A DNA stretch of 64,000 nucleotides from Burkholderia ubonensis (GCF_001718695.1 NZ_CP013422.1:1674001-1738000), one strand, 5' to 3'; shown: positions 1 to 13,767, counted from the stretch's first letter. A program made the numbers and translations. The notes: a model not told the origin generated them from the letters alone.

Positions 1-161
1 ATGCCGACGCGGAAAACGGGCTGCGGAAAGCGGTTGGTCGCGCAACCGGAACCGCCGGCGGTGCGATCGCGCGGGAGCTTCGTATCATTGCGGCGATCGA
101 AGCATTCCCGTGCAACGTACACCTCCGGCGTCAGACCTCAAAACCAACCACCGAACCGCGC

Positions 162-566
162 TCACAAATCTCCCCGCACCTCCCCCGTTCCCAGCGCGCT
201 CCGCTGCCGGTTGACTTCCGCCCAAAGCTCATCGCTGTCGTCATTGCGCAGCAGGACCATCCAGTCCAGTTGATTGTCGGTCACGCCGAAGTATTCCAGG
301 ATTTCCCGGCGAACCGTATCGATGAACTGCGCGTATTCCGGGGTTGCCTGGGCCTGCGCGTGCAAGGCATCGTATGCTGCATCGTCCGCGCCGCCGCCGT
401 GCTCGTCGATATAGCGCGAGATCCACTGGTCTCGTTCGTGGTCGTAATCGGCCTCGGCACGCATCGCTTGCACAGCCGTGTAGAAATCCAATTGGGCAAA
501 CGCGGCGATCGCCGCCGTTGTCGCCTCGTCGAATGTAGTCGTCATTCCATCTCTCATGTTGGTCAT
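162..566 (-). CDS. Hypothetical acidic protein
   Basis: The product is 134 residues, strongly acidic, and predicted soluble and mostly helical; it has no signal peptide or membrane segment. I do not recognise a family. In-frame ATGs at residues 1, 4 and 8 are all possible starts. The third, which begins MTTTFDEA, follows a purine-rich GAGATGGA stretch and may be the true one, giving 127 residues. GC-rich third codon positions agree with real coding. It stands alone, divergent from the isochorismatase-like gene to its right. No function is proposed. Confidence 0.6.
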   Translation of the reverse strand: MTNMRDGMTTTFDEATTAAIAAFAQLDFYTAVQAMRAEADYDHERDQWISRYIDEHGGGADDAAYDALHAQAQATPEYAQFIDTVRREILEYFGVTDNQLDWMVLLRNDDSDELWAEVNRQRSALGTGEVRGDL

Positions 567-902
567 CGCACATCATCGCACGGGGCGCACGCCTGGGGAC
601 GCGCGCGCTCCGGTATGCCGCCCATCGCGGCCGCCTGCGCGACAAAACGCATATTTTGCCGCACTCCACGAACCTGAGCGCCGACACGAACGCCGCTCGC
701 GAATAGCCGATAATGGCCGCAGCCGCTGGCAGAGGGCAACGCGGCGCACGCCCGCATGGTCGGCACGTGTACCACCCCACCGGCTTACATTGCCCGACCT
801 GAAACACGCGCGCGCCCGAACCGTTGCCGCCGTATCCGCCCCAGCCGATTGTTTGAACCCACCGAAGTGACCATCGAAGTGACCCACGGGAGAGCATCAG
901 CC
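567..902. other. Divergent intergenic region
   Basis: This gap separates two divergent genes and should hold both promoters. I see no convincing -35/-10 pair. A short near-repeat of GAAGTGACC (two copies, about 865-883) lies just upstream of the right-hand gene. Reading frames that cross it are arginine-rich shadows without coding character. Confidence 0.4.
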
Positions 903-1538
903 ATGCAACCGGAACACGCTTCAGATCACGCCACGAACGACCCGACAGGCCCGGATGCACGCGCACACGCGCCGCTTCCGCCGCTCGTGCCCGCGCAAAC
1001 CGCGCTCGTCGTCATGCATTACCAGACCGACATTCTCGGGCTCTTTCCGTCGGCGGCGCCCACGCTGCTCGCGAACACACGCCGGCTCTGCGACGCGGCG
1101 CGCGCGGGCGGCGCGCACGTCTGCTTCGCGAATCTCCACTTCAGTCCCGGCTACCCCGAAGTCAGCCCGCGCAACAAGAACGGCCAAGGGATCAAGCAGC
1201 TCGGCCGGTTCGTCGACGACGGCCCATGCCCCGAACTCGGCCGGCTCGACGGCGAGCCGCTGATCGCCGCACATCGCGCCAGCGTGTTCTTCGGCACCGA
1301 TCTGCAGGCACGGCTCGCCGCGCGAGGCATCGACACGCTGATCATGGTCGGCATTGCGTCGACCGGTGTCGTGCTGTCGTCGGTCGCGTATGCGAGCGAC
1401 GCGGATTTCCGCCTGTATACGGTCAAGGATTGCTGTTACGACCCGGACCAGGTCGTACATGAACATCTGTTCGCCACCGCATTCGATTCGCGCACGACGG
1501 TGCTGTCGCTCGAACAGGCGCTGCGCCTGCTCACGTGA
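903..1538 (+). CDS. Isochorismatase-fold protein without catalytic triad
   Basis: This 211-residue protein has the cysteine-hydrolase (isochorismatase/nicotinamidase) fold pattern: a beta strand ALVV near residue 34, a central region around HRASVFFGTDL (124-134) and the GIASTGVVLSSV strand-turn (150-161). Members that act by cysteine hydrolysis use Asp, Lys and Cys. Here the aligned positions are His39, Arg125 and Val156, so classical chemistry is not expected. The start follows a GGGAGAG ribosome-binding site; reading frame further upstream is not protein-like. It stands alone. It may be a binding protein or use other chemistry, and its substrate cannot be read from the sequence. Confidence 0.8.
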   Translation: MQPEHASDHATNDPTGPDARAHAPLPPLVPAQTALVVMHYQTDILGLFPSAAPTLLANTRRLCDAARAGGAHVCFANLHFSPGYPEVSPRNKNGQGIKQLGRFVDDGPCPELGRLDGEPLIAAHRASVFFGTDLQARLAARGIDTLIMVGIASTGVVLSSVAYASDADFRLYTVKDCCYDPDQVVHEHLFATAFDSRTTVLSLEQALRLLT

Positions 1539-1605
1539 ATGCGCAGCGCGCCGGCCGCGCCGACCACACCGTGGGCGGCCGGCGCGGCACGCGCGACGTC
1601 GCGCC

Positions 1606-2337
1606 TCACTTCGCGATATACACGCCCGTCGTCGGGCACGTGCCCTGCGTGCTGCCGTCGGTCACGAGCGACGCGGCGCTCGGGAATTGCGCGGTCGCGT
1701 CCGTCTTCACCGCGATCCACGCCTCGGTGAAATAGCTGACGCCGTTCGCCTTCGTGCATTTCAGCGACACCGCGCTGCGCGTGTTGCTGCCGAACGCGCC
1801 TTCGAACGCGGACAGCAGCTGGTTGCGGGTTACGGTTCGGCCTGCGTTCGCCTGCAGAAACGCATTGAACGACGTGTTGCCGAGGCGGCTGATCATGCCG
1901 GCCGCCTGGTTCCAGTACGCATCGGGCGACGCCGCGTTCGCACAGGTGCCGTGCTTGAACCACTCGTGCTTGTCGAGGCACGACGCGACGCCGGGCATGT
2001 AGGTCGACAGCGTATTGCGGGTCGCGGCGCTGATCGGGTACGCGTCCATGCTGCACCACTGGTGGCTGTTGTCGAGATCGATGTCGCTCTGCGGCACGCC
2101 GCAGTAGAACGGCTGGTTGCCGTCGTAGCTGTTCGGCCACAGCCCGTGCAGCGACAGGCTGGTCGCCGCATACGAGCCGGCGAGGTTCGAGCACTCCGGC
2201 GTGGAATGCGTCGCGCAGAAGCCCGGCTCCCACGAGGAGGCAAGCAGCAGGTAGTCGTAGCTGGTCTGCGCGCCGGCATGCAGCGACGCGGATGCGACGG
2301 CGAGCGCCGCCACGGTGCGGGCGAGTGTGTTCAACAT
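1606..2337 (-). CDS. Secreted ribonuclease T2 family protein
   Basis: This is an RNase T2-type endoribonuclease, which cleaves single-stranded RNA through a 2',3'-cyclic phosphate. Both active-site segments are present: CAS1 as SLHGLWPN (His64) and CAS2 as HEWFKHGTC (His124, Glu125, Lys128, His129). The first 23 or so residues form a Sec signal peptide ending AHAGA or AGA, and many cysteines fit disulfides in an exported protein. The 243-residue length is normal for the family. The start is the ATG after GAGGACATGCC. Bacterial RNase T2 is usually periplasmic, scavenging RNA for phosphate and nucleosides. It appears monocistronic. Confidence 0.93.
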   Translation of the reverse strand: MLNTLARTVAALAVASASLHAGAQTSYDYLLLASSWEPGFCATHSTPECSNLAGSYAATSLSLHGLWPNSYDGNQPFYCGVPQSDIDLDNSHQWCSMDAYPISAATRNTLSTYMPGVASCLDKHEWFKHGTCANAASPDAYWNQAAGMISRLGNTSFNAFLQANAGRTVTRNQLLSAFEGAFGSNTRSAVSLKCTKANGVSYFTEAWIAVKTDATAQFPSAASLVTDGSTQGTCPTTGVYIAK

Positions 2338-2661
2338 GGCATGTCCTCGGAAAAGGCTTGCGATCGCGCGCGGCGCCGCAAGGTTGTCGAATGTCTGCCC
2401 GCGATTGTTGCCGCAGCAACATGGCACGAATATGAACGGATGACGAAACGGAGCGGCGGCCGTGGATTCGCCATGGGGGGACGCCGCTACCGGACGCGCG
2501 CGTCCATTCTGAATGCGCGATCGCACCATCATCGACGCGCTCGTTCAGGCGGTGCGGCCGATGATCGGACGCCCGGAACCCCGAAAAAGCCGGTTGAACA
2601 CGGCGCACGCACACGTGAGCGCAACCGCGCCCGACACGCCGCGCCGATCACCCCGCCTTGT
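2338..2661. other. Intergenic region upstream of RNase T2
   Basis: The stretch between the valine operon end and the RNase T2 start holds no gene. It contains a six-base inverted repeat, TGTTGC and GCAACA around a CGCA loop (2406-2421), about 70 bases upstream of the RNase start. This could be an operator or a leader hairpin. I see no clear terminator for the valine operon. Confidence 0.4.
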
Positions 2662-3780
2662 TCACACCCCGCCGAGATCGACGAGCGGATGCGCGGGCAG
2701 CTTCCACGGCGACGTGAGGAAATGCCGCACGCGTTCGGCGCGCAGCTCGACGAGCGACGCCGGCGCCCAGCGCGGCTTGCGGTCCTTGTCGACGAGATGC
2801 GCGCGCACGCCTTCGCGGAAATCGCCCTCCTCGATCGCCCGCGCGACGATGCCGAGCTCCATCCGGAACGATTCGGCCAGCGTCATCTGGCGGCCGCGCA
2901 GCAGCGCCTCGCGCGTCACGGCGAGCATCGTCGGCGAATGGCCGAGCAGCGCGTCGAGCGTCGCCTGCAGCCACTGGCGATGCTCACGCGACAGCTCGTC
3001 GCGCGCGAGCTCCTGCGCGAGCGTCGCGACGGTCCGCTCGACCGTCGAGCGCTTGTCGAAGTGGCGCACGATCCACGGCAGCTGGCCGTCGAGCGCCGCG
3101 TGCGGCACGACGTTGCACGGCGGCTCGAACACCCGGCGCAGCGCGGCGAGCACGTCGCCGTCCCATTTGAGGTTCTCGATGCGCGTCTCGAACGTGTCGA
3201 GCCACGACGACGGCACGCACAGGTCCGCGAGCTTCGCGACGAGCGCATCCGCGCCGGACAGCGTCGCGCCCGTGAGCCCCACGTACAGCGCCAGCTCGAC
3301 CGGCATGCGCGCGAGGAAATGCGTCGCGCCGACGTCCGGCACGAAGCCGATGCGCGTCTCCGGCATCGCGATCTTGCTGCGCTCGGTCGCGACCCGCAGC
3401 GCCGCGCCCTGCGCGAGCCCCATGCCGCCGCCCATCGTGATGCCGTCCATCAGCGCGACGACCGGCTTCGGGAACGTGTGGATTGCGTAGTCGAGCCGGT
3501 ATTCGTCGACGAAGAACGGCAGCCACGCGTCGCGCCGCGCGGCGTCGCGGTACAGCGCGCGCACGTCGCCGCCCGCGCAGAAGCCTTTCTCGCCCGCGCC
3601 GCGCAGCACGACGGCGACGATCTGGTCGTCGGCTCGGCAACGCGCGAGCAGCGCCGCCAGCTCGCGCACCATCCCGTGCGACAGCGCGTTGAGCGCGGCC
3701 GGCCGGTTCAGCGTGATCAGCGCCACGCGGTTCAGCACGCGACACAGCACCTCCGGCGCGGCGTCGGCAAACGCCGTCAT
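2662..3780 (-). CDS. 3-hydroxyisobutyryl-CoA hydrolase
   Basis: This crotonase-superfamily thioesterase releases 3-hydroxyisobutyrate from its CoA ester in valine breakdown, limiting build-up of reactive methacrylyl-CoA. The 372 residues match HIBYL-CoA hydrolases, which are longer than hydratases. Oxyanion-hole segments FCAGGD (67-72) and MGGGMGLA (116-123) are present, as is the MPETRIGFVPDVG block with Glu141 and Asp149 in catalytic positions. It is the last gene of the operon. The ATG chosen has no good ribosome-binding site; a better-placed ATG overlaps the upstream stop (ATGA) but enters another frame, so the start may be misplaced or an N-terminal base lost. Confidence 0.9.
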   Translation of the reverse strand: MTAFADAAPEVLCRVLNRVALITLNRPAALNALSHGMVRELAALLARCRADDQIVAVVLRGAGEKGFCAGGDVRALYRDAARRDAWLPFFVDEYRLDYAIHTFPKPVVALMDGITMGGGMGLAQGAALRVATERSKIAMPETRIGFVPDVGATHFLARMPVELALYVGLTGATLSGADALVAKLADLCVPSSWLDTFETRIENLKWDGDVLAALRRVFEPPCNVVPHAALDGQLPWIVRHFDKRSTVERTVATLAQELARDELSREHRQWLQATLDALLGHSPTMLAVTREALLRGRQMTLAESFRMELGIVARAIEEGDFREGVRAHLVDKDRKPRWAPASLVELRAERVRHFLTSPWKLPAHPLVDLGGV

Positions 3781-3798
3781 GCGTCGTGATCGGCGTGC

Positions 3799-4590
3799 TC
3801 ATCGGTCCTGCCCCCCGTCGGTGTGCCACTGCGGCGCGCGCTTGCCGAGAAACGCGGCCACGCCTTCGCGCGGATCGTTCGTATCGAACAGGTCGACGAA
3901 GCGCTCGCGCTCGACCGCGAGCGCCGCGCTGCGCGGCACGCCGCGGCGCGCGAGGCCGATCAGCTCCTTGCTGTACGCGACCGCGTGCGGGCTCTGCCGC
4001 GCGACGTTGCGCGCGAGCGCGAGCGCCGCGTCGCGCGCGGCGCCCGTGTCGACCACGTCCTCGACGAGGCCGATCCGCAGCGCGGTCGCCGCGTCGACGC
4101 GCACGCCGGCCAGGATGATCTTCTTCGCCCAGCCTTCGCCGACGAGCCAGGGCAGCGTCTGCGTGCCGAGCCCGCACGGCAGCAGCCCGACCGACGGCTC
4201 GGGCAGCGCCATCTGCGCATGCGTCTCCGCGATGCGCAGGTCGCACGCGAGCGCGCATTCGAGCCCGCCGCCCATCGCATAGCCGTTGATCGCCGCGATC
4301 GTCACGAAGCGCGCGTCGGAGAGCGTTTCGAACGCCGAGCCGAAGCGCGCGGCCATCGCGCGCGCGATGGCCGGGTCGCCGTCGGCGAACGTGTTGAGGT
4401 CCGCGCCCGCGCTGAAGAATTTCGGGCCGTCGCCGGTGATCACGAGCGCGCGCACGCGCGGATTCGCGTTGAGCGCGCCGACGGTCTCCTGCAGCTGCCG
4501 CAGGCCGTCGGCGGTAAAGGCGTTCGCGGGCGGCCGCTTGAGCGTCGCGCACGCGATCGCGCCGTCGTCGACGAAGTCCAGTTCGATCAT
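3799..4590 (-). CDS. Enoyl-CoA hydratase/isomerase family protein
   Basis: This 263-residue crotonase-fold protein has the oxyanion-hole segments FSAGADLN (near residue 66) and MGGGLECALACD (near 105), followed by the MALPEPSVGLLP block of hydratases. In this operon the expected substrate is methacrylyl-CoA, hydrated to 3-hydroxyisobutyryl-CoA; that assignment rests on context. Its ATG overlaps the stop of mmsB by one base (TGATG), which implies translational coupling. The residue usually acting as the second hydratase glutamate is not conserved in an obvious way, so isomerase activity cannot be excluded. Confidence 0.87.
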   Translation of the reverse strand: MIELDFVDDGAIACATLKRPPANAFTADGLRQLQETVGALNANPRVRALVITGDGPKFFSAGADLNTFADGDPAIARAMAARFGSAFETLSDARFVTIAAINGYAMGGGLECALACDLRIAETHAQMALPEPSVGLLPCGLGTQTLPWLVGEGWAKKIILAGVRVDAATALRIGLVEDVVDTGAARDAALALARNVARQSPHAVAYSKELIGLARRGVPRSAALAVERERFVDLFDTNDPREGVAAFLGKRAPQWHTDGGQDR

Positions 4591-5489
4591 CACGCGTCCT
4601 TCTTCGTTACCGGTTGGTAGAGGCGGATCACCGCCGAGAAATCGAGCTGCCCGTCGCCGCGGCTGCTCATCGTCTGGTACAGCTGCTGCGCGAGCGCGCC
4701 GAGATAGACGGGCTGGCGCACCTGCCTCGCCGCGTCGTTCGCGAGGCCGAGGTCCTTCAGCATCAGGTCGGTGCCGAAGCCGCCCGTGTAGCCGCGCGAC
4801 GAAGGCGCGGTGCCGATCACGCCCGGATACGGGTTGTACGTGTCCGAGCTCCAGCAGCGGCCCGTTGACGTGTTGACGATGCCCGCGAGCACCTTCGGAT
4901 CGATGCCGAGCGCGACGCCGAGCGACATCGCCTCCGACACGGCCGCCATCGAGATGCCGAGCACGAGGTTGTTGCAGACCTTCGCGACCTGCCCCATCCC
5001 GGTCGCGCCGCAATGGACGATGTTCTTGCCCATCCCGGCGAGCACCGGCTGCACGCGTTCGAAATCCGCGTCGCTGCCGCCGACCATGAAGGTCAGCGTG
5101 CCCGCCGCCGCGCCGCCCGTGCCGCCCGACACCGGCGCATCGACGAACGCGCCGCCGTGCTCGCGCACGAGCGCGCCGAACGCCTGCGCGCTGGCCGGGT
5201 CGATCGTGCTCGAATCGATCACGGTCGCGCCCGCGCCGAGCCCGGCCAGCACGCCATGCTCGCCGGTCAGCACCGAGCGCACGTGCGGCGCGGCCGGCAG
5301 CATCGTGATCACGAACTCCGCGCCGGCCGCCGCGTCGCGCGGCGAGCCGGCCGCCTGCGCGCCCGCGTCCTGCAGCGCGCGCAGCGCGTCGGCGCTGAGG
5401 TCGAACGCATGCACTTCATGGCCGGCCTTCAACAGGTTCAGCGTCATCGGCGCGCCCATGTGGCCGAGGCCGATAAAACCGATCTTCAT
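4590..5489 (-). CDS. mmsB: 3-hydroxyisobutyrate dehydrogenase
   Basis: This NAD-dependent enzyme oxidises 3-hydroxyisobutyrate to methylmalonate semialdehyde. The N-terminus carries the dinucleotide motif IGLGHMG (residues 6-12) and the family start MKIGFIGLG. The substrate-binding DAPVSGGTGGA block lies at 118-128, and the catalytic Lys170 sits in AKVCNN (169-174). The 299-residue length is typical. It lies a few bases downstream of mmsA and is coupled to the enoyl-CoA hydratase gene by a one-base overlap, so it is part of the valine operon. Confidence 0.94.
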   Translation of the reverse strand: MKIGFIGLGHMGAPMTLNLLKAGHEVHAFDLSADALRALQDAGAQAAGSPRDAAAGAEFVITMLPAAPHVRSVLTGEHGVLAGLGAGATVIDSSTIDPASAQAFGALVREHGGAFVDAPVSGGTGGAAAGTLTFMVGGSDADFERVQPVLAGMGKNIVHCGATGMGQVAKVCNNLVLGISMAAVSEAMSLGVALGIDPKVLAGIVNTSTGRCWSSDTYNPYPGVIGTAPSSRGYTGGFGTDLMLKDLGLANDAARQVRQPVYLGALAQQLYQTMSSRGDGQLDFSAVIRLYQPVTKKDA

Positions 5490-5502
5490 GTTCAGCCCCT
5501 TG

Positions 5503-7032
5503 TCAGTGCAAACGGATCGTCGTGTTCACCGGGCCGGCCGTCGTGTCGTCGTCGAACCAGCGCGCGGTGACCGTCTTGGTCTGCGTGTAGAACTGCACGA
5601 CCTGCTTGCCGTACGGGCCGAGGTCGCCGAGCTTCGAGCCGCGCGAACCGGTGAAGCTGAAGAACGGCACCGGCACCGGGATCGGGATGTTGATGCCGAC
5701 CTGGCCGACGTCGATCTCGCTCTGGAACTTGCGCGCCGCCGCGCCGCTCTGCGTGAACAGCCCGACGCCGTTGCCGAACGGGTTCGCGTTGACGAGCGCG
5801 ATCGCGTCGTCGAGCGAGTCGGCTTCGAGCACGACCAGCACCGGACCGAAGATCTCGTGCGTATAGATCGACATGTCGGTCTTCACGCCGGAGAAGATCG
5901 TCGGGCCGACGAAATTGCCCTGCTCGTAGCCGGCCACCGTCACGCCGCGGCCGTCGAGCTCGAGCTTCGCGCCTTCCTTCACGCCCGCTTCGATCAGCGA
6001 CAGGATGCGTTCCTTCGCGGCCTTCGACACGACCGGGCCGACGTCGGTGCCGGCTTCCGCGCCCGCGTTCACCTTCAGCAGCTTCGCCTTCGCGACGAGA
6101 TCGGGCAGCCAGTCGCGCGCGGCGCCCACCAGCACGACCACCGACGTCGCCATGCAGCGCTGCCCCGCCGCGCCGAACCCGGCGCCGACGAGCGCGTTGA
6201 GCGTCTGCTCGCGGTTCGCGTCGGGCAGCACGACCGCGTGGTTCTTCGCGCCCATCATCGCCTGCACGCGCTTGCCGTTCGCGCTGCCGAGCTGGTACAC
6301 GTGCGTGCCGACCGCGGTCGAGCCGACGAACGAGATCGCCTTCACGAGCGGATGCGTGCAGATCGCGTCGACGACTTCCTTGCCGCCGTGCACGACGTTC
6401 AGCACGCCCTTCGGAATGCCCGCCTCGAGCGCGAGCTCGACGAGCTGCATCGTCGACAGCGGGTCCTGCTCCGACGGCTTCAGCACGAACGTGTTGCCGC
6501 ACACGATCGCCATCGGGAACATCCACAGCGGAATCATCGCGGGGAAGTTGAACGGCGTGATGCCCGCGCACACGCCGAGCGGCTGGCGCAGCGTGTAGGT
6601 GTCGACGCCGCCCGCGACGTTCTCCGCGAACTCGCCGAGCTGCAGCGTGCCGATCGAGCACGCGTGCTCGACCACTTCGAGGCCGCGGAAGATGTCGCCT
6701 TCCGCGTCGGGCAGCGTCTTGCCCTGCTCGGCGGTCAGCGTCTTCGCGATCCGCTGCTGGTTGGCGCGCACGAGATCCTGGAACTTCAGCATGATGCGCA
6801 TGCGCGCGGCGATCGGCGTGTTCCTCCACGACGCAAACGCCGCCTGCGCGGCCTGCACGGCCGCGTCGACTTCGGCCACGGTCGCGAACGGCACGCGCGC
6901 GAGCACCTCCTGCGTGGCCGGATTGATGATGGGACGCCACTCGTGCGTCTTCGATTCGACGAATTCGCCGTCGATCAGCAGCTTGACCGTCGGCACGTCT
7001 TGCCCCGTCTGGGGCGTCGGATTCGCGTTCAT
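5503..7032 (-). CDS. mmsA: CoA-acylating methylmalonate-semialdehyde dehydrogenase
   Basis: This aldehyde dehydrogenase family member converts methylmalonate semialdehyde to propionyl-CoA, using NAD and CoA. It has 509 residues, with the TPFNFPAM segment at 159-166, NAD-binding FVGSTAVG (235-242) and the nucleophile Cys293 in GQRCMA. Asn264 in MGAKNH replaces the general-base glutamate of hydrolytic aldehyde dehydrogenases, the hallmark of the CoA-acylating subgroup. The start follows a strong AAGGAG site, and upstream in-frame sequence is not conserved. It precedes mmsB by about 13 bases. Confidence 0.95.
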   Translation of the reverse strand: MNANPTPQTGQDVPTVKLLIDGEFVESKTHEWRPIINPATQEVLARVPFATVAEVDAAVQAAQAAFASWRNTPIAARMRIMLKFQDLVRANQQRIAKTLTAEQGKTLPDAEGDIFRGLEVVEHACSIGTLQLGEFAENVAGGVDTYTLRQPLGVCAGITPFNFPAMIPLWMFPMAIVCGNTFVLKPSEQDPLSTMQLVELALEAGIPKGVLNVVHGGKEVVDAICTHPLVKAISFVGSTAVGTHVYQLGSANGKRVQAMMGAKNHAVVLPDANREQTLNALVGAGFGAAGQRCMATSVVVLVGAARDWLPDLVAKAKLLKVNAGAEAGTDVGPVVSKAAKERILSLIEAGVKEGAKLELDGRGVTVAGYEQGNFVGPTIFSGVKTDMSIYTHEIFGPVLVVLEADSLDDAIALVNANPFGNGVGLFTQSGAAARKFQSEIDVGQVGINIPIPVPVPFFSFTGSRGSKLGDLGPYGKQVVQFYTQTKTVTARWFDDDTTAGPVNTTIRLH

Positions 7033-7131
7033 CGCTTGATTCTCCTTGGGAGTGCCGCCGCGCGACGCAGCGCGCGGGCGGCCGGTTCGATGCATCGGCG
7101 GGCCGCGCGACGCGCGCGGCCCGCGCTCGGG

Positions 7132-8838
7132 TCATTTCAGTTCCGCAGAAAAATCCTCTTCCCAGTATTCGCCGGGCATCCGCACGCTCGTGTCGTCGCC
7201 GCGCTCGATCTCGCGGCGGCGCAGCTCGACGCGGCGGATCTTGCCGGAGATCGTCTTCGGCAATTCCGCGAACTGCAGGCGGCGGATGCGCTTGTACGGC
7301 GCGAGCTTCTCCCGCGAGAAGCGGAAGATTTCGAGCGCCAGCGCCGGGCTTGCCTCGTAGCCCTGGCGCAGCGTGATGAAGGTCTTCGGCACCGCGAGCC
7401 GCAGCGGGTCCGGGCTCGGCACGACGGCCGCCTCGGCGATCGCCGGATGCTCGATCAGCACGCTTTCGAGTTCGAACGGGCTCAGCCGGTAGTCGGACGA
7501 CTTGAACACGTCGTCCGCACGGCCGATGTAGACGAAGTAGCCGTCGTCGCGACGCATCGCGATGTCGGACGTGCGGTAGTGGCCGTCGCGCATCGCATGC
7601 GCGGTCGCGTCGGGGTTGTTCGCGTAGCCCGTCATCAGGCCGACCGGGCGCTCGACGCCCGCGCCGACCGGCAGCGCGACCTCGCCTTCGCTCACCGGCG
7701 CGCCGTCCGGGTCGAGCAGTTCGATCCGGTAGCCGGGCATCGGGCGGCCCATCGAGCCGGCGACGACCGGCTGGCCCGGCGAGTTGCCGATCAGGCAGGT
7801 GGTCTCGGTCTGGCCGTAGCCGTCGCGGATCGTGATGCCCCACGCCTTCTTCACGCGCTCGATGATTTCCGGGTTCAGCGGCTCGCCCGCGCCGACGATC
7901 TCGCGCAGCTTCACGTCGAACGACGCGAGCGGCTGCTGCACGAGCATCCGCCAGACGGTCGGCGGCGCGCACAGCGTCGTCACCTGGTACTTGACCAGCG
8001 CGTCGAGCACGACCTTCGGCTCGAAGCGCGCATAGTTGAACGCGAACACGCACGCCTGCGCGTTCCACGGCGCGTAGAAGCAGCTCCACGCGTGCTTCGC
8101 CCAGCCGGGCGAGCTGATGTTCCAGTGGATGTCGCCCGGCTGCAGGCCGACCCAGTACATCGTCGACAGGCTGCCGACCGGGTAGGTGCGGTGCGTGTGC
8201 TCGACGAGCTTCGGCTTCGACGTCGTGCCCGACGTGAAATACAGCAGCATCGGGTCGCTCGAATGCGTGACGCCGTCCGGCTCGAACGCGGCCGGCGCCG
8301 CGTAGCCGTCGCTCATCGCGAGCCAGCCGGCGCGCGGCGCGCCGGCGACGATCCGCTGCGCGAGGCCGAGGTCGGGCTGCTCGAACTTCGCGGTTTCGTT
8401 GTCGTCGACGATCGCGTATTTCGCGCCGCCGATCTGCACGCGGTCGCGCACGTCGTCGGCGGACAGCTGCGTGGTCGCGGGCAGCACCACCGCGCCGAGC
8501 TTCATCGCGGCGAGCATCGCGTCCCACAGTTCGACGCGGTTCGGCAGCATCAGCAGGATCCGGTCGCCGCGCACGACGCCGATGCCGCGCAGCCAGTTCG
8601 CGATCCGCGACGAGCGTTCGGACATCTGCGCGAACGAATACGGGTCGCCCGTGCCGGTCGCCGCGTCGACGATCCACAGCGCGGGCCGGTCGTTGCCGCG
8701 CGCCATCACGTCGAAATAATCGAGCGCCCAGTTGAACGGGTCGGGCGCCGGCCACTGGAAATCGCGATACGCGGTTTCGTAGTCGGTGCGATGGCGCAGC
8801 AGAAAGTCGCGTGCGTCCAGGAAAGCCTGTGGCGTCAT
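7132..8838 (-). CDS. Acyl-CoA synthetase (AMP-dependent ligase)
   Basis: This ANL-superfamily ligase activates a carboxylic acid to its CoA ester through an acyl-adenylate. The P-loop FTSGTTSKPK is near residue 210, the DGYGQTET motif near 335, the YRTSDIA and YIGRADDVFKSSDYRLSPFE hinge region near 420-445, and the C-terminal lysine sits in PKTISGKIRR. It resembles medium/short-chain acyl-CoA synthetases (about 568 residues). In this operon isobutyrate or a related branched acid is a likely substrate, by inference. The second ATG was chosen because GGAG lies six bases before it; the upstream ATG adds only five residues. Confidence 0.88.
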   Translation of the reverse strand: MTPQAFLDARDFLLRHRTDYETAYRDFQWPAPDPFNWALDYFDVMARGNDRPALWIVDAATGTGDPYSFAQMSERSSRIANWLRGIGVVRGDRILLMLPNRVELWDAMLAAMKLGAVVLPATTQLSADDVRDRVQIGGAKYAIVDDNETAKFEQPDLGLAQRIVAGAPRAGWLAMSDGYAAPAAFEPDGVTHSSDPMLLYFTSGTTSKPKLVEHTHRTYPVGSLSTMYWVGLQPGDIHWNISSPGWAKHAWSCFYAPWNAQACVFAFNYARFEPKVVLDALVKYQVTTLCAPPTVWRMLVQQPLASFDVKLREIVGAGEPLNPEIIERVKKAWGITIRDGYGQTETTCLIGNSPGQPVVAGSMGRPMPGYRIELLDPDGAPVSEGEVALPVGAGVERPVGLMTGYANNPDATAHAMRDGHYRTSDIAMRRDDGYFVYIGRADDVFKSSDYRLSPFELESVLIEHPAIAEAAVVPSPDPLRLAVPKTFITLRQGYEASPALALEIFRFSREKLAPYKRIRRLQFAELPKTISGKIRRVELRRREIERGDDTSVRMPGEYWEEDFSAELK

Positions 8839-8954
8839 GTCGTCTCCATCCATGTTGCGCGGCGCGGCGGGCCTACGCCCCCGCGCTGCGCGATGCCCCG
8901 GCCGTCTTCGGGTCTCTGGGGCTGGCTGCTGTCACCGGGCAACCGGCGCGACGC

Positions 8955-12965
<4,011 letters not shown>

Positions 12966-12969
<4 letters not shown>

Positions 12970-13739
12970 TTGGCTATACGTTCGGCTTCAGCAGCCTGCT
13001 GATCGTTTTCGCCGTGCTGATCGTCGCGTCGTCGATCCGCATCTTCCGCGAATACGAGCGCGGCGTCGTGTTCATGCTCGGCCGCTTCTGGAAAGTGAAG
13101 GGGCCGGGGCTCGTGCTGATCATCCCGATCGTCCAGCAGGTGGTGCGCATCGACCTGCGCACCGTCGTGTTCGACGTGCCCGCGCAGGACGTGATCACGC
13201 GCGACAACGTGTCGGTGAAGGTGAACGCGGTCGTGTATTTCCGCGTCGTCGATCCGGAGAAGGCCGTGATCCAGGTCGCGCGCTTCTTCGACGCGACGAG
13301 CCAGCTCGCGCAGACGACGCTGCGTTCGGTGCTCGGCAAGCACGAGCTGGACGCGCTGCTCGCCGAGCGCGAGCAGTTGAACGCCGACATCCAGAAGACG
13401 CTCGACGCGCAGACCGACGCATGGGGCATCAAGGTGTCGACGGTCGAGATCAAGCACGTCGACCTCAACGAGACGATGGTGCGCGCGATCGCGCGGCAGG
13501 CGGAGGCCGAGCGCGAGCGGCGCGCGAAGGTGATCCACGCGGAAGGCGAGCTGCAGGCTTCCGAAAAGCTGCTGCAGGCGGCGCAGCGGCTCGCGCTGCA
13601 GCCGCAGGCGATGCAGTTGCGCTACCTGCAGACGCTGACGACGATCGCGGCGGACAAGAACTCGACGATCGTGTTTCCGCTGCCGGTCGAGCTGCTGAGT
13701 TCCTTGCTCGAGCGCTTCGGGCCGCCTCGCGAGCGCTGA
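12966..13739 (+). CDS. Stomatin/slipin family SPFH protein
   Basis: This 257-residue protein has one N-terminal hydrophobic segment (7-24), an SPFH/band-7 domain (27-190) starting [15 protein letters not shown], and a charged helical stretch [18 protein letters not shown] (about 180-197) that drives oligomerisation. Its ATG overlaps the NfeD stop as ATGA and follows GGGAG. Stomatin-NfeD pairs are conserved in bacteria and archaea; the NfeD protease of such pairs can cut the partner stomatin. The role is likely in membrane-domain organisation or envelope stress. Confidence 0.93.
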
Positions 13740-13767
13740 GCGCAAGGCACTCCGCGCCCGCCGCGCT

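Noticed and set aside
1354..3789. A very long plus-strand frame (811 codons) across the RNase T2 and hydrolase genes
   Set aside because: It is arginine/alanine-rich antisense of well-supported minus-strand genes, a common effect of high GC, with no ribosome-binding site or family match.
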